DNA of 46,318 nt from Xenorhabdus innexi (GTDB lineage: Bacteria > Pseudomonadota > Gammaproteobacteria > Enterobacterales > Enterobacteriaceae): contig NZ_NIBU01000028.1 of NCBI RefSeq assembly GCF_002632485.1, positions 1-46,318 on the forward strand. Direction: 5' to 3'. Position numbers and translations under genes: made by a program. The notes under the pieces are model-generated. The model ran no database searches, was not told the DNA's origin, and worked only from the letters and a program-made list of their open reading frames with translations. How positions within the stretch are numbered: the first letter of the stretch is position 1; each line of letters begins with the position of its first letter. This document shows, piece after piece, positions 39,299 to 46,318 of the stretch.

Positions 39299-40249
39299 TT
39301 ATATCTGTCGCAATTTTTTTAAACATTGCCGTAACGCAGCATCCATTGGTGCCTCAAAACGCAGGGTTTCACCGGTTGACGGGTGCGTGAATTTCAATGA
39401 ACTGGCATGCAGAAACAGCCGGTTGATCCCTGTTTCTGCAAGCTGCCCGTCAAATGCTTTATCACCATAGCGATCATCGAAGGCAATCGGATGACCCGCA
39501 TACAGGGTGTGTACACGAATCTGATGAGTACGTCCGGTTACTGGGCTGGCTCGTACCAATGTGGCAAACTCATAGCGCTCTTCCACTTTAAAACGCGTTT
39601 CAGAAGGTTTGCCTTCGCTGCTGACTTTAACGACTCTCTCACCACTTTGCAGCAGATTCTTTAATAAAGGTGCCTGCACTACTTTGCAGTGAGACTGCCA
39701 CTGCCCACGCACCAAAGCCAGATAGTCTTTCTGCATTTGTTTCATACGTAATTGTTCATGCAGTGAGCGCAGCGCGGAACGTTTCTTCGCGACCAGTAAG
39801 ACCCCGGAAGTGTCACGATCAAGACGGTGAACCAGTTCAAGAAAGCGGGCTTCGGGACGTAACGCGCGCAGTCCTTCAATAACCCCAAAACTTAAGCCAC
39901 TCCCACCGTGCACAGCAGTTCCTGAAGGCTTATTGATGACCAATATATAATCATCCTCATACAGAATACACTCTGCCAGTACCGCAACTTTATCCAGCTT
40001 GGCAGAAACCGGTGTTTCCTGTTTTTCTGCCACCCTGACAGGTGGAATTCTGACAACATCGTTTGCAGTCAATTTATATTCAGGCTTAATTCTTCCTTTA
40101 TTGACTCTAACTTCACCTTTGCGCAAGATCCGATAGATCATGCTCTTAGGTACACCTTTTAATCGAGCCAGCAAAAAGTTATCAATTCTCTGGCCTGCTT
40201 CATCGTCATCAATAGTGACAAATTGTACAACTTGATTATTTGTTTTCAT
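39299..40249 (-). CDS. rluC: 23S rRNA pseudouridine synthase RluC (955/2504/2580)
   Basis: RluC makes three pseudouridines in 23S rRNA. It has an N-terminal S4 RNA-binding domain (about 18-80, RIDNFLLARLKGVPKSMIYR) and the RluA-type catalytic domain with the aspartate in ELVHRLDRDTSGVLLVAKK, followed by TGRTHQIRVHTLYAGHPIAF. Length is 316 (E. coli 319). It is transcribed away from rne and convergently with yceF, 16 bases apart. Confidence 0.96.
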   Translation of the reverse strand: MKTNNQVVQFVTIDDDEAGQRIDNFLLARLKGVPKSMIYRILRKGEVRVNKGRIKPEYKLTANDVVRIPPVRVAEKQETPVSAKLDKVAVLAECILYEDDYILVINKPSGTAVHGGSGLSFGVIEGLRALRPEARFLELVHRLDRDTSGVLLVAKKRSALRSLHEQLRMKQMQKDYLALVRGQWQSHCKVVQAPLLKNLLQSGERVVKVSSEGKPSETRFKVEERYEFATLVRASPVTGRTHQIRVHTLYAGHPIAFDDRYGDKAFDGQLAETGINRLFLHASSLKFTHPSTGETLRFEAPMDAALRQCLKKLRQI

Positions 40250-40816
40250 GGGTACAATTTTAATTATCCCGCAAACAGAGTGCCACTCATTTTTAAATCA
40301 TGTATAAATAATATCCACATTTTTATTCTTTATTATTAAATTGTCTTAGAATAAAGGCTAAAGATGAACAACTTATCACTATTTCATGATAAAAAACTCT
40401 TAAAGAGATAAAGTCACCTTGCTATCACCCCAATAGCAATGGAATAATGCTTTCCGGCCACAGTTTACTAAACTATGAATGGCAGATTGAAATATTGTTT
40501 GTTATCTGTTTGTTTGAACAAAAACGCAGCAATGGCGTAAGACGTAATGTTTAATCAAACAATTTATGGGCTGTGAGTTGCTACTTACTGGATTGGGTAA
40601 AACCTGTACTAAATTTATTACAGTATCCCCCAACAAAGAGCGCTGCGTTTCTTACAAAGAAATGAAATTCAGGCTTGCCGACAATTAGGCGCCTCTATAC
40701 AAACGATAGCCGTGAGGCTGACGGTTTTGTAAAAGACACGAGGCCATCGGTTACCAGTAGTGCTCTTTTTTTACTCATGGCTCTATACTAATGTAAAAAA
40801 TAATGAGTAAGTTAGA
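40250..40816 (+). promoter_or_regulatory. Long rne leader with likely RNase E autoregulatory structures
   Basis: No gene lies in this 567-base gap. E. coli rne has a 361-base 5' untranslated region (Rfam rne5) through which RNase E controls its own mRNA decay. Here a hairpin is visible at 40699-40730, where ACAAA and CCGT pair with ACGG and TTTGT around GAGGCTG. A U-rich run (CTTTTTTTACTC) follows at about 40765-40777. AGTTTACTAAACT near 40463-40475 is a small palindrome at about the place expected for promoter elements. Confidence 0.6.
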
Positions 40817-43800
40817 ATGAAAAGAATGTTAATCAACGCAACCCAACAGGAAGAGTTGCGTGTTGCCCTTGTTGACGGGCAACGTCTTTATGATCTGGAT
40901 ATTGAAAGTCCTGGACACGAGCAAAAAAAGGCCAATATCTATAAAGGTAAAATTACACGGATTGAACCTAGCCTTGAAGCCGCTTTTGTTGATTATGGTG
41001 CTGAGCGACACGGCTTCCTACCCATAAAAGAAATTGCCCGTGAATATTTCCCCAGTAATTATCATGCCCATGGCCGCCCTAACATTAAGGATATTCTTAA
41101 AGAAGGTCAGGAAGTCATCGTTCAGGTAGATAAAGAAGAACGGGGCAATAAAGGTGCTGCTTTGACGACCTTTATCAGTCTGGCGGGCAGTTATCTGGTT
41201 CTGATGCCGAATAATCCGAGAGCTGGCGGTATTTCACGCCGCATCGAAGGCGATGACCGTATCGAATTAAAAGAAGCACTCTCTTCCCTTGATGTCCCCG
41301 AAGGCATGGGCCTTATCGTTCGTACTGCCGGAGTCGGTAAATCCGCAGAAGCCCTTCAGGGTGACCTGAATTTTCGTCTGAAACATTGGGAAGCTATTAA
41401 AAAAGCGGCTAACAGCCATCCTGCTCCGTTTTTGATTCATCAGGAAAGTAACGTCATTGTACGGGCTTTCCGTGATTACCTGCGTCCGGATATTGGTGAA
41501 ATCCTTATCGATAACCCGAAAATTCTCGATTTGGCACGCCAGCATATCACCGCTCTCGGTCGCCCTGACTTTGCCAGCAAAATTAAACTGTATAGCGGTG
41601 AAGTCCCACTGTTCAGCCACTACCAAATCGAATCGCAGATTGAGTCAGCTTTCCAGCGCGAAGTGAGATTGCCTTCCGGTGGTTCTGTCGTCATCGATAC
41701 CACCGAAGCCCTGACTGCCATTGATATTAACTCATCCCGTGCAACCCGTGGCGGCGATATTGAAGAAACGGCTTTTAATACGAATCTGGAAGCGGCAGAT
41801 GAAATTGCCCGCCAATTGCGCCTGCGTGACCTTGGTGGTCTGATTGTTATCGATTTTATTGATATGACGCCGGTTCGTCATCAGCGCGAAGTTGAAAATC
41901 GCCTGCGTGACGCAGTACGTCAGGATAGAGCCAGAATTCAGATTGGTCGTATTTCCCGTTTCGGTTTACTGGAGATGTCACGCCAGCGTTTAAGTCCGTC
42001 TCTGGGTGAATCCAGCCATCATGTTTGTCCTCGCTGTAGCGGCACAGGAACTATTCGTGATAATGAGTCACTTTCTCTGTCCATTCTTCGCCTGATTGAA
42101 GAAGAGGCTCTGAAAGAAAATACGCATCAGGTTCATGCTATTGTTCCTGTGCAGATCGCCTCTTACCTGTTGAATGAAAAACGTAAGGCTGTCAGTGCAA
42201 TTGAGCACCGTCAGGGTGGCGTTGGTATTGTTATCGTACCAAATGATCAGATGCAGACACCTCATTTCTCTGTTTTACGTGTTCGTAAAGGCGAGGAAAT
42301 TTCTGCCCTGAGTTATCAGTTGCCACAAATTCACGAAACAGAAATGGCAGGCATTCAGGAAGATGTGCAGCATGAGCGCAAGCGCCCTGAACAACCCGCT
42401 ATTTCAACTTTTGATTTACCTGCTGAAGCACCAGCTCCTGCCGCAGCGAAAGCAAAAGAGAAGAAAGCAGCAGTAAAAGCAAATAATCAACAAAAAGCGG
42501 CAAAACCGGGTCTATTCAGCCGTTTCTTAAATGCCCTGAAAAAAGTCTTCAGTGCCGAAGAAGAGAAACAACCTCAGGAAAAAGGCAAGAGACCAGCAGG
42601 TAATGATGGCCGCCGTTCATCTGATCGTCGTAATCCACGCCGCCAAAACCAACGTCGTGATCGTAACGAGAATGAAAACCGTAACAATCGTGAACGTGAT
42701 GAACAGCGTAAAGGACGTAATGCTCAGGCAAAAAACAACGCTCAGGATAATACAGCGGTAGATAACGAAGCGCGTGAAGCTCAGCAGCAACAGCGTCGCG
42801 AACAACGTGCAGAGCGCCAGCGTCGTCGTCAGGAAGAAAAACGCCAGCAACAATTGGAAAGTAAAGCACAACAGGTAATTAAACCTGAAGTTCCGGAAGA
42901 AGAAATCGAGGAACGCCAGCCTGTTATGCCTCGACGTCAACGTCGTCACCTTGAGCAGAAAATTCGTATTACAGATAGTGTGAAAGAAGAAGCTACTGTT
43001 GCTAGCCTTCCGGTAATCGCATCTGATTCTGCCCCTGTGATCGTGGAAAAAGAGAAAAAAGTTTCTGTACCTGCTGTTATCAATACCGAAACTGAAGTAA
43101 CAGCTCAGCCAGCTGCGGCAAATGAATCCGGCACTCAGGATACTGTTGAACAAAATACTGCGGTATCTGGCTCTCAGCAAAATAACGAACAGCAAGATAG
43201 CACCATGCCACGTCGTTCCCGCCGTTCACCGCGTCATTTGCGGGTCAGCGGACAACGCCGCCGCCGTTATCGCGATGAACGCAATCTGAGCCAATCACCA
43301 GTACCTCTGGCAATAGCGGTCGCCTCACCTGAACTGGCATCAGGTAAAGTTTGGGTTCGTTATCCGGTCACACCAGTAGCTACTGCTTCTGAACCAGAAG
43401 TGCCTGTTGTTGAAGAAACAATTTCGGAACAATCAGTTGAAATTATGCCAGTACCTGTTGCTGCAAAAACTGCTGAACCAACATCTGTTGTTGCAGAAAC
43501 TAAAACTACAGAGCAGGCCACAGTTGCTAATGAAGATGTAAAAAATGAATCAGAGCGCCCTTCTCCGGCTGAATCAGTTGATAAGCCGGTTTCTGAACTG
43601 GCGGATGCGCCTGTGCAAGAAGCAGCCAAGTCTGTTGTCAGCCATGATGTTTCACATCAGACTGAAACCGAACATGACACAGTACAACATGACTCTGAGG
43701 AAAAAGTGAGCCACGGCGGAGCAGAACCTATCCTCGTGGCCTCTATCGCTGAACAGGAACATCATGAAGAACAGCCGATTGTCGCAACGGAAGCATGCTC

Positions 43801-44050
43801 TCAGGCAACAGAAGTTAAAGCGAAAGAGACAAAAGCTACTGAGCCTCAGGTTATCATGGCAAAAAATCATCACGCTTACTCCCCAATGACTAAGGCTCCG
43901 GCCCCTGATATGGTTGCTGCACAGCCGGTCATTATTAGTGAATGGGAACGCCCAGCTCATCATCTCTTTAAAGGGAAAGGTGGAGCAGGTGGTCACTCGG
44001 CAACGAGTATCGCAACATCTGCAATGTCAAAACCACAGGCTTTCGAGTAA
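40817..44050 (+). CDS. rne: Ribonuclease E
   Basis: RNase E cuts single-stranded RNA and scaffolds the degradosome. The catalytic half has an S1 domain (about 36-118), 5' sensor, DNase I-like site with aspartates in [15 protein letters not shown] (Asp303) and IDFIDM (Asp346), and the zinc link CPRCSGTG (Cys404, Cys407). The membrane-binding amphipathic helix [15 protein letters not shown] lies near residue 565. The long disordered C-terminal half has an arginine-rich RNA-binding block (about 600-690), acidic/Ala-rich spacer segments and a terminal block where PNPase binds in E. coli. Length 1077 (E. coli 1061). ATG 40817 gives the conserved [20 protein letters not shown]. Confidence 0.97.
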   Translation: MKRMLINATQQEELRVALVDGQRLYDLDIESPGHEQKKANIYKGKITRIEPSLEAAFVDYGAERHGFLPIKEIAREYFPSNYHAHGRPNIKDILKEGQEVIVQVDKEERGNKGAALTTFISLAGSYLVLMPNNPRAGGISRRIEGDDRIELKEALSSLDVPEGMGLIVRTAGVGKSAEALQGDLNFRLKHWEAIKKAANSHPAPFLIHQESNVIVRAFRDYLRPDIGEILIDNPKILDLARQHITALGRPDFASKIKLYSGEVPLFSHYQIESQIESAFQREVRLPSGGSVVIDTTEALTAIDINSSRATRGGDIEETAFNTNLEAADEIARQLRLRDLGGLIVIDFIDMTPVRHQREVENRLRDAVRQDRARIQIGRISRFGLLEMSRQRLSPSLGESSHHVCPRCSGTGTIRDNESLSLSILRLIEEEALKENTHQVHAIVPVQIASYLLNEKRKAVSAIEHRQGGVGIVIVPNDQMQTPHFSVLRVRKGEEISALSYQLPQIHETEMAGIQEDVQHERKRPEQPAISTFDLPAEAPAPAAAKAKEKKAAVKANNQQKAAKPGLFSRFLNALKKVFSAEEEKQPQEKGKRPAGNDGRRSSDRRNPRRQNQRRDRNENENRNNRERDEQRKGRNAQAKNNAQDNTAVDNEAREAQQQQRREQRAERQRRRQEEKRQQQLESKAQQVIKPEVPEEEIEERQPVMPRRQRRHLEQKIRITDSVKEEATVASLPVIASDSAPVIVEKEKKVSVPAVINTETEVTAQPAAANESGTQDTVEQNTAVSGSQQNNEQQDSTMPRRSRRSPRHLRVSGQRRRRYRDERNLSQSPVPLAIAVASPELASGKVWVRYPVTPVATASEPEVPVVEETISEQSVEIMPVPVAAKTAEPTSVVAETKTTEQATVANEDVKNESERPSPAESVDKPVSELADAPVQEAAKSVVSHDVSHQTETEHDTVQHDSEEKVSHGGAEPILVASIAEQEHHEEQPIVATEACSQATEVKAKETKATEPQVIMAKNHHAYSPMTKAPAPDMVAAQPVIISEWERPAHHLFKGKGGAGGHSATSIATSAMSKPQAFE

Positions 44051-44068
44051 TTACATGCTGTAATTACT
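44046..44068. repeat. Inverted repeat over the rne stop codon
   Basis: AGTAATTAC (44046-44054) and GTAATTACT (44060-44068) form a perfect nine-base inverted repeat around ATGCT. It includes the rne stop codon and lies just before the main terminator. Confidence 0.5.
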
Positions 44069-44077
44069 TGTAAAATC

Positions 44078-44107
44078 AAATGGCTCCTGTTTTCGGAGCC
44101 ATTTTTA
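44078..44107 (+). terminator. Terminator of rne
   Basis: AAATGGCTCC and GGAGCCATTT pair around TGTTTTC, followed by TTATT, within 60 bases of the rne stop. It is a typical rho-independent terminator. Confidence 0.85.
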
Positions 44108-44209
44108 TTCCTGACGCCACAAACATTTCAAAAAGCCTGTCTGTTTGATTTCCTTTGAACCCTGATTCCAATAAACTCAGATAATTATCATTTAAATTGG
44201 TGGATTATT

Positions 44210-44854
44210 ATGAGTGAAGTCGCATCTGTGAGGCCTTGGTTAATTTTTGGTGCAGGTAAAGGTATCGGTCGTCATCTGGTTAATATCGCGCTCAAACAAA
44301 ATCGTCCCGTTACAGCATTGATCCGTAATGAAGAGCAGGCTGCAATACTGAGTAAAATGGGTGTGAATGTGGTACAGGGTGATGCCTGTGACAACAGAAG
44401 TATAGAAAAAGTGATTGAGCAAGCCGGAGAAAACCCGATTGTTTTTTCAACTATTGGTGGAGGTAATTCAGATCATCTTGGCAATATGGCTATTATTGAT
44501 GCACTGGAAAAGTCTCAGATTTCACGAATGCTTTTAGTTACATCCATCGGATGCGGCGATAGCTGGCATACTTTATCAGCACGAGCTAAGTCATTATTCG
44601 GACAGTCTGTCAGACTTAAATCACTGGCAGAAAGCTATCTGCAAACCAGCAGGTTAGATTTCACTATTATTCGTCCGGGAGGATTGACTGATCAGGCTGG
44701 CACTGGGCATTGCCAACGTTATCAGGGAGAAGTGCATGGTCTGGTAAGCCGCGAAGATGTCGCGCAAGAATTGTCACAAATGGCTGAAGATCAAAAGACT
44801 TATTCCCAGATTTATGCTCTGGTTGATCCGGAATTAAAGCCCAACTGGAACTGA
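44210..44854 (+). CDS. NAD(P)-binding Rossmann (atypical SDR, NmrA-like) protein
   Basis: A 214-residue protein of the atypical short-chain dehydrogenase type. The cofactor motif is LIFGAGKGIGRHLVNIALKQ near residue 12; GDACDNRSIEKVIEQA and VFSTIGGG follow as the second and third strands, and LLVTSIGCGDSW and DFTIIRPGGLTDQ mark the active-site side. The usual YxxxK is not obvious, which fits NmrA-like or redox-sensing members. Substrate is unknown. It is a single gene between two terminators. Confidence 0.82.
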   Translation: MSEVASVRPWLIFGAGKGIGRHLVNIALKQNRPVTALIRNEEQAAILSKMGVNVVQGDACDNRSIEKVIEQAGENPIVFSTIGGGNSDHLGNMAIIDALEKSQISRMLLVTSIGCGDSWHTLSARAKSLFGQSVRLKSLAESYLQTSRLDFTIIRPGGLTDQAGTGHCQRYQGEVHGLVSREDVAQELSQMAEDQKTYSQIYALVDPELKPNWN

Positions 44855-44859
44855 TAAAG

Positions 44860-44886
44860 TAACCACGCCTGATGATGGCGTGGTTA
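44860..44886. terminator. Shared terminator between convergent SDR and tmaR genes
   Basis: TAACCACGCC (44860-44869) and GGCGTGGTTA (44877-44886) pair perfectly around a seven-base loop. A few T follow on each strand. It starts five bases past the SDR stop and 30 bases past that of tmaR, and can serve both. Confidence 0.75.
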
Positions 44887-44915
44887 ACAAATTTATTCAC
44901 TGGACAATAAAACCT

Positions 44916-45236
44916 TTATTTTACCCCGCCATCCATTGCCTTGAGTTTTTTAGATAACTCCCGGCGTTCTTTAGATAACTCAGCATTTTTGATGATATAT
45001 TCGTCAACCCGCTCTTCATAATCACTACGCATATGAGCGATGATTCCCTGAATATCTTCAACTGACATTCCCGGTTTAATGTAATCACTGAGATTATCCA
45101 GTAACAATACACGTTTTTGGTTGTCACGGATTTTTTTCTCATTATCTACGATTTCACGCTGCAATTTATTTTTTCGACGGAAGATACGTACAAACTCTAA
45201 AACATTATGGAATGTTGGCTTATTCGCGTTGTCCAT
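44916..45236 (-). CDS. tmaR: Pole-localizer protein TmaR (YeeX)
   Basis: TmaR clusters at cell poles in E. coli and holds PTS Enzyme I there. The 106-residue protein is nearly all helical and charged, with coiled-coil character: [15 protein letters not shown] and the highly conserved [20 protein letters not shown], then [20 protein letters not shown]. The sequence follows E. coli YeeX closely. GTGTAAA-like purines precede ATG 45236; the ribosome binding site is modest. It ends against the SDR gene. Confidence 0.95.
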   Translation of the reverse strand: MDNANKPTFHNVLEFVRIFRRKNKLQREIVDNEKKIRDNQKRVLLLDNLSDYIKPGMSVEDIQGIIAHMRSDYEERVDEYIIKNAELSKERRELSKKLKAMDGGVK

Positions 45237-45348
45237 TTTTTACACCTTTACTTAATCAGAACGACAATTTTTTATGCTGATTACACAATACAATTTCAGG
45301 CAATATATAAACAAGCTAGTTTCAATAATATTTGAATATTTTTTTGAT

Positions 45349-45756
45349 TCATTTCACCAAATTTAACCTACGATACATTCCCATGGCTTCTGGTTCTGTC
45401 AGTTTATAGCCCAGCTTTTCATAAAACTCAGGTTCATCAGCGATCAGGGAAACAAAAGAACCCGGCAAAGCCTGAGTTTCCAGCCAGGCATCAATGCGAG
45501 TCATTACTGCTTTCCCTAATCCCTTTCCCTGATAATCAGGAGCAATCGCAATATCGACGATTTGAAAGAAACAAGCCCCATCACCAATAACCCGGCCCAT
45601 GCCAACCAATTTCCCCTCATCACGAATGCAAATCATAAACAGCGAATTCGGTAATCCTTTCTCTGCAGCCTCAATGGATTTAGGTGACATACCTGCATAT
45701 TCTCGCAACATGAGATATTCGTGTGGTGTCGGCAGTGCTTCGGTAATTTCTATCAT
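45349..45756 (-). CDS. GNAT family N-acetyltransferase
   Basis: A 135-residue acetyltransferase with a clear acetyl-CoA site, IVDIAIAPDYQGKGLGKAVM (Q-x-x-G-x-G), the beta4 strand VGMGRVIGDGA before it and FVSLIADEPEFYEKLGYKL after it. Such small single-domain GNATs acetylate small amines or protein N-termini; the substrate is not known. A TATAAT lies about 20 bases upstream on the minus strand, next to AAGAGAA before the ATG. Confidence 0.88.
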   Translation of the reverse strand: MIEITEALPTPHEYLMLREYAGMSPKSIEAAEKGLPNSLFMICIRDEGKLVGMGRVIGDGACFFQIVDIAIAPDYQGKGLGKAVMTRIDAWLETQALPGSFVSLIADEPEFYEKLGYKLTEPEAMGMYRRLNLVK

Positions 45757-45780
45757 TTCTCTTGCCTTGAACCCATTATA

Positions 45781-45936
45781 ATGTGTTCAGATTGTTTCAA
45801 ATATGGTTTACCATGTCCTTGCCTGACTTCACGAAAAACCACAACCAACGGATACAGAATTGCCTTGAGTAACAATAAAGAAATCACTTTCTACGTCCAC
45901 GATTATGTGAATATGAAATTAATACCCTGTATTTAA
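45781..45936 (+). other. Doubtful 51-codon reading frame with a cysteine cluster
   Basis: From ATG 45781 to TAA 45934-45936 the frame codes 51 residues starting CSDCFKYGLPCPC and ending YVHDYVNMKLIPCI. The spacing C-x2-C-x6-C-x-C could bind a metal. No ribosome binding site precedes the ATG and the start overlaps the promoter region of the leftward GNAT gene, so it may be a remnant or chance. The rest of the gap up to 46035 holds nothing I can support. Confidence 0.2.
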
Positions 45937-46035
45937 ATAGTATTTATTTTTGTATTTTTATTTATGTACTCAATTTTGTACTCAATTATCAATTCCGATA
46001 ATGTTTAATTAATGGCTTTCTAATTCTTCATAATC

Positions 46036-46052
46036 AGGGGCACTCCGCCCCT
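46036..46052 (-). terminator. Hairpin after the tail-fibre assembly gene
   Basis: AGGGGC (46036-46041) and GCCCCT (46047-46052) pair around ACTCC, four bases past the stop of the leftward gene. The T-tract is poor (GATTATG), so termination is only probable. Confidence 0.45.
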
Positions 46053-46056
46053 GTCC

Positions 46057-46318
46057 TCACTCCGGCTGTTCAGGCCAGTCAATCTCCGGTGCGGTCGAGC
46101 AATCCACCCGGTTGAGTAGCACCCGGTATTTCTTCCAGACCAGCAGTGCCGCTTTCTCTTCCTCCGTCGCCATGTCGAGGTCAACCGCGTCCTGACGGGG
46201 GGCGATAACCCTTGACGCCTGCGCAATCAGAAACTTTTTTTTCGCTTCGGCTTCAGTCAGGTGTTGCTCCGGTAATTTCACCTTTTTCCTGACCGCCTGA
46301 CCGTCAAAGACCCATTCG
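46057..46318 (-). CDS. Phage tail-fibre assembly protein, C-terminal part
   Basis: The frame stays open across the right edge of the window, so the N-terminal part lies outside. Visible are [18 protein letters not shown], then [19 protein letters not shown] and the highly conserved end [20 protein letters not shown] followed by WPEQPE, the hallmark of lambda-Tfa/phage Mu gpU type tail-fibre assembly chaperones. These help fold and trimerise tail-fibre adhesins of phages and phage-tail-like particles. A GTG at 46281 could be taken for a start, but the homology continues beyond it. Its GC-richer composition differs from the AT-rich DNA next to it, which fits a transferred element. Confidence 0.88.
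   Translation of the reverse strand, partial: EWVFDGQAVRKKVKLPEQHLTEAEAKKKFLIAQASRVIAPRQDAVDLDMATEEEKAALLVWKKYRVLLNRVDCSTAPEIDWPEQPE

Noticed and set aside
42617-43195. A 192-codon open frame opposite the C-terminal half of rne
   Set aside because: Its Phe/Leu/Thr/Ser-rich peptide is the antisense of Glu/Arg/Gln codons in the disordered part of RNase E; no ribosome binding site is seen.

Overview
This window is chromosomal DNA of an enterobacterium of the order Enterobacterales, most like the Morganellaceae (Photorhabdus, Xenorhabdus, Proteus relatives). The housekeeping proteins align almost residue for residue with what I know of E. coli. However, the base composition is AT-richer, a UmoD-type YcfJ homologue is present, and several genes found at this locus in E. 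coli (ptsG, fhuE, ycfL, ycfP, nagK, pepT, pot) are missing. The genus is an inference; no rRNA or other marker lies in the window.

Region 1 (1-4590) is an AT-rich accessory stretch downstream of icd. It holds a VOC-fold protein, a GNAT acetyltransferase, a secreted orphan protein, a glutathione S-transferase and a YiaA membrane protein. Between them lie at least four short start-less coding remnants, one ending with an SGHYKP motif reminiscent of polymorphic-toxin C-termini and one SH3-like. It also carries a complete but very small gene (4255-4416, TTG start) for an exported peptide with four cysteines after the predicted cleavage site, the most novel item I see.

Region 2 (4596-12789) is the conserved icd / rluE-nudJ-mnmA-hflD-purB-phoP-phoQ block: the TCA cycle, pseudouridine and 2-thiouridine RNA modification, purine synthesis and the Mg2+/peptide-sensing two-component system. 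The PhoQ sensor domain lacks the acidic cluster of E. coli PhoQ. Region 3 (12975-22218) holds roxA, cobB, the lolCDE lipoprotein exporter and the transcription-repair coupling factor mfd.

Region 4 (22331-32299) runs leftwards. It contains umoD, ndh (own terminator), then pabC-mltG-tmk-holB-ycfH-hinT-lpoB-thiK-nagZ, which are tightly packed (several 4-nt ATGA overlaps) and end in a terminator after nagZ. Region 5 (32416-38547) is the phospholipid and fatty-acid cluster yceD-rpmF-plsX-fabH-fabD-fabG-acpP-fabF, also leftward, with a hairpin between acpP and fabF and a strong terminator after fabF. A good sigma70 promoter lies almost on top of the yceD start.

Region 6 (38692-46318) contains maf (yceF), rluC, rne with its long regulatory leader, an NAD(P)-binding Rossmann protein, tmaR and a GNAT acetyltransferase. 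At the right edge is the C-terminal part of a phage tail-fibre assembly protein, so a prophage or tail-like element probably starts there. I see no tRNA, rRNA, CRISPR array or intact insertion sequence.
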